In this document: in pieces, positions 29,788 to 40,500 of the stretch
Position numbering within the stretch: position 1 is the stretch's first letter
Layout: each line of letters starts with the position of its first letter
Assembly: GCA_036867785.1 (NCBI GenBank)
Contig: CP145410.1
Coordinates: forward strand, 1,240,001-1,304,000
Source: Plasmodiophora brassicae
Taxonomy: Eukaryota; Endomyxa: Phytomyxea; Phytomyxea; Plasmodiophorida
Length of the DNA: 64,000 nt
Reading direction: 5' to 3'
Made by a program: the position numbers and the translations under genes
Notes under the pieces: model-generated
Database searches by the model: none
What the model was told of the DNA's origin: nothing
Seen by the model: only the letters and a program-made list of their open reading frames with translations

Positions 29788-32700
29788 ATGCCGGATGGTA
29801 CTCGGCAGGACGCTCTCGACGGAGCACTGCAACTTCTCATCGACGACGTTACGGCCAAGTACGCTGATCTGCTTCGGCACAAACCGGGGCAACGCGATGT
29901 CGAGGAAGACGTACTGAAATTGTTGCCGACACGAGATTTCGAGTTCCAGGTTTGCTTGGGTGACTCCCTCCATGACATACCGCTGACGGTCGACGATGCA
30001 GAGGAACGAGCTCGTTCGCGGCTGGACTAGACGACTGAAGAACCGAATTGGCCCACTGTTGGAATCTCACCTGAGGGACGATGCGCGCGACACGAGCGCC
30101 AACATCGCCCTATCTCTGAAGGTCAGCACCGGTCGCAAGCCTGGTCGAATTATATCGATGGACTTTGGTGTGGTGCAGAACAGTGCCGAGTATGCCTTGT
30201 TATGCGAAGAAATCGACGCCGAAGTTCAAACGGCAGTGGAACGTCTACAAGGGAAGTCGTGGTTATGGACACCTGGCCATTCGGGTGCATCGTTGGACGA
30301 ATCAAGGCCGCTGGCGTCCGTGCCTGATGGGCACGCATCCTCCTCTTCAAGCGACGACGAGTCGTCGCACAGTCGTGCGGCGAACGCGAATGCCATAAGC
30401 AGTCCTATGGAATGGATGGACACGTCAACGGTATGCTCACAGTCATGTGTCACGACCGTATCGTTTTCCTCGCTGCCATCGCTCGACCGCGTCCCTCCGC
30501 TTCTGGATCAGGTCGTCAACGGCAACGCCGACGAAGCGACCCGTGTCGCGTCGTTGGAGGGCCTGAGAGTCTTCACAGCAACGGAAGTCGTCGCCAACTC
30601 ACAATGGAGTCGAATTCTGGGCGTTCTTCAGGAGGACCGTCATCCCAACCTGCAACAGAGCCTGGTCGCCTACCTGGCCTCGTTATTTGACTCGGCGGTC
30701 CCCGACGTCCAGGCGGCCGATATCCTATTAGCCTGTGGGTTGCGCTAATCCCCAGCTCATTAGCATGTTTGACGATTCCGCCCAGACATGCAGCATTTAC
30801 AGACGATCGAGGCGGCTCCTGCTGGGCGACACATGCGCCTACTGCTGTACATGTTGCACAGGATCCCGCAGGTCTGGCCGTCGATATCCGAATCAGTAGC
30901 GGACCACCTTGTCGAAACGACATTATCGCTGGCCTCAAAGGCCGATGCCTTGCTGGCGTTTGCCAAGCTAGACCCGCCCGCATCCTGGCTAGAAAGGTCA
31001 CTAGGCGTCCGAGTCATCAGGCGCCGGGCCCACCCCCTGACTAACGCCTCGTTGCTACCCAGATGGATGCTCGTCGGATGCACACGCTGGGCGCTGCTTC
31101 GCAGTGCCAGGCTGAAACAGTTCATCGAGACGGTCTATGCGACAGCTGGACCGGACGTTCCTCTGTACAACATCTGCCTGATATGTCACCTGGGACGGTT
31201 CAAGATGGCACGACGGCTGATGCCAAGCACTGCTCTAGGGCGGCTGATGAACCTAGTGGCAGACATATGGGCAGAGGACGCACGCGCGACGAAGAACGCG
31301 CTGTACCCGTTCATTGTTCGCGTCCTGACAGCACCGGTTGTACCTGGCACTACCACCGACATCCACAAAGCTGCCCGAATGCTTCGGGAACATGCTCTCG
31401 ACGGTCGACGCTGTGCAACGGGCGTCCTGGCGCTGAAGGTGATGGATGCACTGTCGAACAACTCACACACCGCCCATCTGGTCACTGAAGGCGATTTCGT
31501 TTGCTGCCTGATCGAAAGGATCCACCATTCGGCCCATTCAATCCCGTTCACAGCTGCTGCTGTAGATTTGCTCTTCGCGCTGTGCCAGAGACGACGCGTG
31601 GTCAACAGCTGGCGACAATCGCCAATCGCCAGTGCGATAGCACGAAGTCTTGACACCGAGGCTCTTCGACCTGTTGCAGAGAGCGCCCTTCTGGCATTGG
31701 CGTCTTCCAGCGCTGGATGCTCGATTATCATCGATCACAGCGAGCTGTTCGCCGAACCGTTTCGACGGCTGCTGTCAGGTGCCTCGACGTCGCGTCTGCA
31801 TCGTCCGGAGCTCTGTAAGCTCACATTGTGGTCTGCTGAGTACGGTTACCTAAATGGTGGGCGCGAGCCTCTCCAGGCAATCCCCCACAAGCTATGCTAT
31901 CGTCGCCGAGAGGTTTCCGGATGCTCGGGGAGTGTGGGCTTATAGAGCACCATATCAGAGGGCTTCGACAGTGCATCGAACATCATCATCGTGGAATGCG
32001 TCCCATTTCGAAGGCGACCGCCTGTCGTCGACGACTAGTTGACGCGATCATGTCGGCCGGAGTGCATTTCCAGCACGTTCAGCCGCTGGTCGCCGTACTT
32101 CTCCAGGAAACTGGCGTGCTGAACACGGCCCAGTTCGTCGACATGGAGGTCGAACGTTTCGGATTGGAAGTACTGCATGAGGTCGTGCACGACTATCGGT
32201 GCTGTGAACGCCTGTTAACCGCGACCCCTGACATGGCGGGCACGCTTCTCGACAAGACCGAGCTGACGCAATGCGACCTAACGGTGGATGACAACTTCAA
32301 TGTCGTTGACGTACGAACAAGAGGCGCAACGTTTTCACCCATGGACGACTTGAACGCTCTTCGCGAGAGCATACACAGGCGTCTATCGGGGTACATACGT
32401 CCTCGCAGCCCGAAGCAACCGCTATCTGACAAGGCAGTTCAGTTCGACCCTGCATGTAAGCAACGGCGGTATCGCAGACGATACCGCGAAATGAATGATG
32501 CCCAGCCTGTCGTTCAGGCCGTTCCGAGCTCGAGTTGGCGTTCGCGAATATTGTTGCTGGCGTTGGCACTGAAACGTTTACACCTGCGTTGCGGGCGTTC
32601 CTACAAGGTCACAGTCCTCTGGGAACCCTAAGCCCTCCTCTAACGATCCCGAGCAGTGCTGGATAATGAAGAAGGGGAGCCCGCGACTGGTGCACCTGGC

Positions 32701-33531
32701 ACACAGGATTTGGACCCGGCGTATTGCGGACGAGTCACGAATAGGTTATCCGACCTGGCGGGAGCCCTGTTACAATCATCATCATCCAACGATCTGCCCC
32801 GATTCGTCGCATCCTACCTGGCGTTCCCGCATCTGGCATCTGGAACCGTTGAGGTCATATGCGTGCGCTGGTGTGCGCTCCCGTCCTACTTGTGATCGTA
32901 CCTGTGCCATAGGTCAACACAGTTGATGAACGACCCCTGGAACTCGACGACTTTGCGGTCAACTGCCTCTGGGTCTGTCTGCAGTCGGGGATGACCCTTG
33001 ACGAGTGTAAGGCTAAGTCTGTAGCGCTCACCACGAAATCAAGCCGCGGGTGTGTTCGGCGAATCGTGGCCTGATTCGTCGGGAATTAACCGCTGGCGTT
33101 TAGGCCGGACCCAGATGTCGTTGGCCAAGCGTTTGAGACGGCGCTGCAATTGCTCGCACCGGATATCATGTACTCGCTGCAGATGATGAGCATTGGGCTG
33201 CCGCAGGTATACTCTCAGTGGGCCGTGTCAACAGGCTGCCTGTTTGCTAATGGATCTGCTGCTAAAGCTCCTGGACGCATGGATTTCACGCGGCCATCAT
33301 ACCGATGGGCATTGGTGCGCCGTCGTCCATTTCGCCATACGGTTATCCATGGGGTCTTGGGGCCTGGCCGCTGATTTCCTATCGCGGCTGAAACGCTCCC
33401 GAAGCGCGCTTCGCGATCGATCGTCATCCGGCTTCGCCACCATCGACTGGATCCTGGAGGTCGTCGCCAGGCTTCCTTGCGATCCGAACGACCTGCTTGC
33501 CCTAACGGCGTACCTAGCCAAAGAGCAGTAA
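29788..33531 (+). CDS. TBC1D32: TBC1D32/BROMI-like ciliary protein
   Basis: BROMI works with the CDK20/CILK1 kinases in ciliary assembly and Hedgehog-type cilia in animals. Its C-terminal TBC domain is degenerate. The ATG at 29788 fits the family start. Intron 29950-30001 (52 bp) joins EEDVLKLLPTRDFEFQ to RNELVRGWTRRLKNRIGP. Recognisable blocks are LLDQVVNGNADEATRVASLE, SQWSRILGVLQED and LVAYLASLF, then SISESVADHLVETTLSLAS. The C-terminal TBC-like part is APDIMYSLQMMSIGLPQ, HWCAVVHFAIRLSMGSWGLA and DFLSRLKRS. These align in order with vertebrate TBC1D32, although identity is low. At least six introns break it, and the middle (31860-32640) is poorly resolved. It follows the helicase on the same strand. 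Confidence 0.65.
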
Positions 33532-33643
33532 ACTATGATTATGTATTCAGATGTGTGGGGGGCACCACTCTGTTGCATGCGAGGCAGTATGACGGGCTCG
33601 ATAGGTCACTGCGGGGTATTACGTACTGTCGGCCCGCATGTCC

Positions 33644-33653
33644 GGAATGTTCC
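33644..33653. promoter_or_regulatory. Heat-shock-element-like site upstream of STI1
   Basis: GGAATGTTCC is a perfect nGAAnnTTCn inverted pair, ending 63 bp before the STI1 ATG. STI1/HOP is a heat-inducible HSP90 co-chaperone in yeast and animals, so the position makes sense. A third GAA unit is not clearly in phase. Confidence 0.45.
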
Positions 33654-33716
33654 ACAGCGGTCCGAGAATTTGCGTGACGCGGGCCCGGCGCGTAGGTCAT
33701 TGTTCGTGTTGACGCG

Positions 33717-35581
33717 ATGTCGGCAGCCGAAGCGCAGCAGTTGAAGCAGGCGGGCAACGCCGCATTTTCAGCGGGAAACAACGAGGAAGCCGTCAAGTGC
33801 TTCACGCGGGCCATTGAGATCGACAGGTCCGACCATGTCTTCTTCAGCAACCGGTCGGCGGCGTATGCCTGCCTGGGGAAGTACGAGGACGCGCGGTCCG
33901 ATGCGGAGGAATGCGTTCGTTTGGCCCCCACCTGGGCGAAGGGATACTCGCGCCTGGGCCTTGCTCTGTTCAACTTGAGGGAATACGAGAAGGCTCGTGA
34001 GGCATACGCACGCGGCCTTGAAATCGAGCCGGAAAATGCGAGCCTGAAGGAAGGCATGGAGGAGGTGAAGAACGCGACGGAGCGTCCGTCGCCATTCGGG
34101 CAGATGTTTGGCCCAGACGTCATCGCGAAGATCCGCCTGAATCCCCGCATCTCACACTTCCTGGATGACCCCAGCTATGTGGCCAAGATCCAAATGTTGC
34201 AGAAGAATCCGGACACGTTGTCGATGTTCATGAAGGACCAGCAGATCATGGTGACGATGATGGCCTTGATGGGTATCAGTGGTGAAATGGGCGACCTTGG
34301 TGGTGAGGAACCATCTGCAATGGAGCGTGATGAAGAGCCTCCGCGATACGAAGAGGCTGCTGCTCAACCGTCGGCAGCGCCTAACGCATCGCCGGAGCCT
34401 CCAAAGGTGAGCAGAGGCACGCGCGCGTCAATGGTAAGGGAGTACTGACAACGTTTGTGTCTAGCCCGAATTGTCGGAAGAGGAGCAGAAGGCCATCTCT
34501 GAGAAAGAGGCAGGCAATGCAGCGTACAAGAAGCGAGATTTCGATACCGCTCTGGCATGCTACGGGCGCGCATTGGAGTTGACGCCGTCTAACCCTGTCC
34601 TGCTGCTGAACATTGCTGCCGTGCACCTGGAAGCTGGCAGGACGGAGCAGTGTATTGAAAGCTGTCAGAAGTGTGTCGAAATGTGCCGTGATCAGGGCGG
34701 GCAGCTTGCGACCGTCGCCAAGGCTTTCTCTCGAATGGGGAATGCCTACCAGAAGGTCGACAGATTATCGGATGCGATCAAGTCCTACGAAAGCTCTCTT
34801 GTTGAGCACTACGATCGAACGGTTGAGAAGAAGCTGAAAGAGATCAAGGCGCTGAAAGAGAAGACTGACCGGGAGGCGTACCTCGATGTAAGCTGACATG
34901 GAATTGTCGTTTGTCTGGCCCTTGTATTAACGCTACGTGTATTGCGCAGGAAGCGAAGGGCCTAGAGCACAAGGAGGCAGGCAATAAGTTGTTCCAGGAG
35001 GGCAACTGGACAAGCGCTATCGCCGAGTATAGCGAGTCCATTCGGCGAAACCCTAATGACCATCGTACCTACAGCAACCGTGCAGCGGTATGTGATCGAA
35101 GCGTTTGATTCACAGTTGGAATGAGCGGTTGACCAAATTTCCGCAGTGCTACACCAAGCTGATGGAATGGAACAACGCGTTGGATGACGTCAATAAGGCC
35201 ATCGAGCTTGACCCGACCTTCGTCAAGGCATACATTCGGAAGGGCCAGATCGAAATGTTCCTCAAGCAATACCACAAGGCGCGAGAGACCTACCAGGCTG
35301 GTCTGAAGCTGGACCCGCAATGCCAGGAGCTCCACGATGGTCTGATGAAGGTGGAGGCGGCCGTCTACAACGAGAACGCCTCCGGCGAGATCGATCCGGA
35401 GAGGCAGGCCCGTGCAATGGCTGACCCAGAGGTGCAACGCATTGTTCAGGATCCCCATATGCAAAACGTGCTGGCCCAGATACAGAGCGATCCGTCGATG
35501 GCTCAGAAGGCGTTCTTGGACCCCGAGATCCGCAAGAAGCTGGACGTGCTAATCAGCGCGGGAATCCTTCGCGTGAAGTGA
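33717..35581 (+). CDS. STI1: STI1/HOP, HSP70-HSP90 co-chaperone
   Basis: HOP hands client proteins from HSP70 to HSP90 in the cytosol. Four exons are clear: 33717-34406, from 34464, from about 34949, and a last one ending at 35581. The order is canonical: TPR1 (QLKQAGNAAFSAGNNEEAVK ... AAYACLGKYEDARSDAEEC), DP1 with RISHFLDDPSYVAKIQMLQK, a Glu/Pro linker, TPR2A (EKEAGNAAYKKRDFDTALAC), TPR2B (GLEHKEAGNKLFQEGNWTSA ... CYTKLMEWNNALDDVNKAIE) and DP2 (MADPEVQRIVQDPHMQNVLA). The two-carboxylate-clamp residues (Lys/Asn of KxxGN, Asn of SNRSA/SNRAA, Lys/Arg) are present in the TPRs. Length near 560 residues matches. A heat-shock-like element lies 64 bp upstream. It converges on SPF30 with a 67-bp gap. 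Confidence 0.95.
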
Positions 35582-35648
35582 CTTGGAGGCGCGTCGAATG
35601 TCCCGCCCACGGATACATGATTGCATAAATGTGTATCAGTGGAGGCGC

Positions 35649-36756
35649 TTAAGTGGGTGTAGATGACTGGACCTTCTTGCCGAGGTAGACTTTGGAGTAT
35701 TCAGTCATGCCCTGGCCGCTTCCGACAACGCCCACACGCCCGTCGACAGTGTCAGGGCTGCGGAACATGCTCTCCTTCTTAAGAGCGCCCTTTTGGATTG
35801 CGTTCGACTGAAACGCTTGCCACGAGCTCTTCTTGGTCTGCGTCTGATCGTCCATTTTCTTGAAACGATGCGTGCTCTTGATCGCCTTAATGCGCGCCCG
35901 CTTGGCCTTCTTCTGCACCTCACTATCACCAGGAAGTATTTTCAGGGCATCGGGAATAACGGGTTTCTCTGGCACCGGTTCTGATGCTCCACGAGTCATT
36001 TCACTCGCCGCTCGCTTTCTGGAGGCAGCGCTCAACTTGACGTGGTCGACGGTAACCTGCACATTAGCAACCTGAGTATTTGACCAGCGACGAGCCAATT
36101 TCGCCTTCTGCGAACCTGGCCTGGGTGGTTGTAATCTGTGAAGAACACTGTGATGGTCCCATCATCTTCAATCGATTGAACTTCGGCGTTGTAGAACAGG
36201 CCGTCCTGCTCATAGATTGCAGACAGCTTCATCCCGACCTCCAGATCAGTGAGTGCGACCTGTGGCGTCACGTTAATGAGCAAAGCAACGACGACGTCAA
36301 CCTGGGTTCATCGGCTACCTCTCTTTCCGGCCGGAGCGCCTTGGCTGACAGCCCCGCCTCTGTATTTCCATAATCGAGGAATATAACGTCGTATTTGTCA
36401 TCGACAATACTTGTAATCCTGGCACTGTACCATTGATTATCTTCACTCCATCGGGCGAGACACCGGTCCCCAACCGCCCAATTTCTTAACACCTATGCAG
36501 CGCGTCATTGTCTGCAAACATCAGGCATGTAGACGAAGAGGCTTACTCTAGGCGCCGTCGGCGTGCCACCTTGTTCGTGCTTCGTCCGAACGTTCAGCAG
36601 GTTTTGTGTAAGATCGATGACAGTTAGCAGATCGTTGCGCAGTGCAATAAGAGTGTCATCACCAGCCTTCGTCAAGAGAAGCTGCTCGACAGACTGCAGA
36701 TTACGCCGGTGCTCAGCGAGCTTCGCCGACAGCTCCTCGACGGATTGCTGCGCCAT
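35649..36756 (-). CDS. SMNDC1: SPF30/SMNDC1-like splicing factor with two Tudor domains
   Basis: SPF30 is a nuclear Tudor protein that helps the U4/U6.U5 tri-snRNP join the spliceosome. The ATG at 36756 opens the family's N-terminal helix (VEELSAKLAEHRRNLQSVEQ ... LRNDLLTVIDLTQNLL). A Tudor domain follows: NWAVGDRCLARWSEDNQWYS, then ITSIVDDKYDVIFLDYGNTE. A second Tudor-like block is encoded by the next exon (LEVGMKLSAIYEQDGLFYNA, TITVFFTDYNHPGQ). The C-terminus is typical: PDALKILPGD, KSTHRFKK, SSWQAFQSNA, KKESMFRSPDTVDGRVGVVG, then a MTEY ending. Animal SPF30 has one Tudor, so the pair is unusual. Three short introns separate the blocks. The stop at 35649 faces STI1. Confidence 0.85.
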
Positions 36757-37593
36757 GTTCACCGAGCGCGCCTCTGGACAACGACGTTTGCAACGAGGCA
36801 ACGACCGTCACCGCGGACTTCCGCACGTCCAAAAATATTAACGGTGACTGCCAGCTCTTCGGCACCACCCTCTTTGTTGTGACTTGTCCGCCGTTCCGCG
36901 GCTGGGCACGACCTCAGGCTCAAGGGCACGACCCAAGTCTAACCGTACGACGCGATCGCTCCAGATCAGCAATAACAGTGCCCCAAGCAACGTACAAATT
37001 CCTTAGAAACGACCGACGTGGTGTCACGTTCGTGGGGCGCCTGCGAACTGGGAGAAAGGGACCAAGTCTATGTATCTGCTACTGCAGTATCAAAAGCGTT
37101 GAAGGCTTTTGCTACCATTCATCCCGTTGGCAAACATTGAACTTGCCGTCGTAACATCTCACAACAACGCCGGTTGCATGCGACGCAAACAACCGAACAC
37201 AACAACCGACGGATACGCCGCAACCGGTCCGACCTCAAGGGAACCCTGCCAAGACGCCAGCACCTAGGCCTCAGAGGGCAGATCTTAGTGACGGGAATGG
37301 ATACGGCGCACCCGATCCGGCCGCAAGGGAATCCAACGCCAGTCGCCGACCTACACATAGAGCCCAACCACCGAGGCAAGCAGACCACGCTCGGCGGAGG
37401 TGCCACTTGTCCCGGTGCTGTGAAAAACTTGACCCTTCGTCCCTTCCATTACTATAGCCTATCACCCCATTGGATACAGCGACGGTTGCTCTCTCCGGTG
37501 CGCTCCTGTTCAGCGTTCCGCCCTGTGGCGCTGCGGAATTTCGAGCCCCCCGGCGCTGCCCGCACCGCGCGTTCCAGGTGCGGTGGTGCACGA
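36757..37593. other. Intergenic region between SPF30 and MOT1
   Basis: This 837-bp interval separates the divergent starts of SPF30 and MOT1. Open frames (plus 36879-37154; minus 37119-37406) are Arg/Ser/Cys-rich and not protein-like. An imperfect direct repeat of about 36 bp lies at about 37211 and 37303, with GGATACGCCGCA / GGATACGGCGCA at its start and CAAGGGAA near its end. No gene is supported. Confidence 0.4.
37211..37340. repeat. Imperfect direct repeat, two copies about 36 bp, 92 bp apart
   Basis: The copies begin at about 37212 and 37304 and match at roughly four of five positions (GGATACGcCGCAaCCGgTCC versus GGATACGgCGCAcCCGaTCC, and onwards to CAAGGGAA). It lies in the MOT1 upstream region. 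Confidence 0.4.
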
Positions 37594-40500
37594 ATGGCCG
37601 GAGATGGCGCGGTCGGATCGACGCGTCTGGATCGTCTTTTCTCGCTTCTCGAGGGTGCCGTCGGACGCAGGTGCCAGCACAAGTCTCGTCTGACGCGTGG
37701 CCGTTTGGTGTAGTCGGGTCGAACACGTTGACGAAGAGGACGGCAGCGCAACAGATCGGTGATGTCCAGAAGTACCACCCGCACGAACTCCAGAACCTGT
37801 TGTTCCGGGTAGGCTGGCCGTTGTTTTACCACAGGACGTCAACGGATGATTGTTTACATGCTTCGTAGTTGCGGCCCTATCTACTGCATAAGAACTGGGA
37901 GACGAGGACCGCAGCTGGAGTGGCTATCGACGCCATTATCGCTAATGTCGAGCAGTTCAACCCAGACTGGTCTGCAGCCGGTACGGCTACAGAAGCGGAC
38001 GGGGCCGCATTCAAGACCGCCCTTCGCTTCTCGGATTTCAACCTTCTCGAGATCATGCAGAAGGGGCAACCTCTCCTGGCGTCTGGCGGAACGGTGGAGG
38101 CGCCACCTGTAACCTAAGACGTCAAGGACTAACGTCCTAGTGTAGGAATTTGACGACGGCGATGACATGAAAAGTCTCGACCCCAAAGCACGCATCGAAA
38201 TTCAGAAGAAACGTTTACTGAAGCGGATCGGGTTCATCGAGAAGGTTGACGAGGACCTGGAGAATATATTCAAGGACGAAGACTTCGAAGTGGTACAGCC
38301 GTCGGCATCTGCCGCTGACACGTCGGTTACGGCTCTTCGTTAAGATCCCGAGTACCGCTGACGATGGTTCCGCACAGTTCCAGATCGTCTGCCGTGACGG
38401 TCATGTCGTCAATGGAGAACATAAGTTCGCGGGAGCGAAATCGTCTCAAGCGACTTGAGAAGAAGCAGGCGAAACAACGCGGTGCTCCTAAACCGGCCGC
38501 ATCTAGCACGCTGAAGGAACACACACCGCAGACTGGTCAGATAGATTCTACTGTATTTCGGCTTGCTTGATGAAACCAACTGATTGGTGATTCTGTTTAG
38601 TTGTCGGTGACGCTGTCACCGATCCAACTGCGGCTGTGAATTACCGTGTCGAATGGCCGTTCACAGCATTCTGCGAACAGTTGCTTCATGACGTGTTTGA
38701 CCGCGTTTGGGAGGTTCGGCATGGCGCTGGGATCGGGATCCGGACAATTCTGCAATCGTTCGTTATGCCTAATGTTACGGAGGGTTCTTTTCTGAAGCTC
38801 GCTTCTCGCTAGACACGGAAGATGCAGTGGTATGTCGGTCTTATACGCGTCGTCTGACGATGACCTAGCGGTTCAGCATCAGGAGTGGGTCAACGATTGC
38901 GCCATCCGATTGCTTTGCGTCCAGGCTCTCGACAAGTTCTCCGACTACTCATCTGGACAGGTATTCGCCCGAGCGTCTGGAATGAAGTGAACTGAGTAAT
39001 TCTCCCAAGGCCGTTTGCCCTGTCCGTGAGACGTGCTCGCAAGCCCTGGGTGTCTTGATGCAACACGCCTCAGACGGCACTGTTCGAGCAGTTCGAGAAT
39101 GTCTTCTGCAGCTTATCGTACGACGACCTTTCTTCTGGCGGCCTACCTTCGCTAACGTGTGTGTAGATGCGCGAAGAGTGGGAGCCGAGACACAGCGGTT
39201 ATCTTGGATTGAAGTACGTTCTTGCAGTCCGGCAGGATCTTGTCCTCGAATATCTTGACACTGTACTTCCCGCTATGATTCGTGGGTTAAGCGACGAGTA
39301 TGTTTTCCTACGCGAATAAGTGCTTGAGCTGACGGTAGCCGTAGATCGGATGACGTTCGTGCTATTGTTTCTGAATCACTGCTTCCGATCCACAAAGAGA
39401 TTGTTGTTAATGCACCTGCCCGTCTTCCTGATCTCCTCAGCGCGCTCTGGGGCGGGCTGTTATTTTTCGATGAACTGAGCTCGTCAACAGCCAGTCTCCT
39501 GAAAGTCATTTCTGCCTTGTATTCCCACAGCGAAGTCTTCCAGTGCGAGATGCAATGTGGGCTCGACGCCTATATTCCTCGAATATTTCCTTCACTGGTT
39601 CACAGCAGTGTCAGCGTCAGAACCACAGCGGTTGAGGCTTTGCAAAGGATCGCAACGGCTGCCTCTAACCATCCTCACTCCTGGCTTCAGCTTGACCTGC
39701 TTTGCACATGGCTGAGGGTCCAGTTCCAAGTACTTCTTGTCGAGGAAAACGATATTGTCGTCGAGCGCTGCTTCACCCTCTGGAGGACTCTCCTTGATAT
39801 CGCTTCTAAGGTTTTTGTAAGCATACTGGACAGCGGATTCATTGAACCGTTGTGCCGATTAGCAAGCGCTGGTCCCCACGAAAACCTCTCTCCGAATTTG
39901 CTGATCGACTTGTCGCTGTATACCCAATCCGATGGGGAACGCCCTGCCAAGCGCCCAAAGACCGGCAGTGGCGATGGACCCCAGATTAAGGGTTCAACGT
40001 CAATGGTGCTGCGAGGAGCACGTGGGATTGCCATTCTCTTGCCGTTTCTCGCTAACGATGAAGCCCGGAACGCGGTTGTTGCTCTGTTGCAAGAACTTCG
40101 AGCATACAGCCGAATTTGTGGGACGGCGGTATTCACCGACGTCGCCTTCAAGCCATCGCTGCCACTTCTGATTGCAAACCTGGGTATACGCGCTGCCCAA
40201 GTCCACCTATTGATAGTCTACGATACCTTATTTGGTGATATTACAGGGTCTCTTGACGATGCACCTGCGAACTTTGCTGAGTTTTCTTACCATCGCTCGC
40301 GCCTGGAGGCATTAGTATGTATATAGTGTAGCTCGTAATTGGCCACAGTGTCTGACTGGTCTACAACAGGCCCGGGACCTTGCCCAGAGCACGGGACTGG
40401 TGGTCAATCTGGATACGATCGCCCCTGAGGTTGCTCTGCAGATCGCGACCTCTGCCCCTGTCGGGAATAACCAAAGAGCGTCTCAGCTTCAGCAGGCCGT

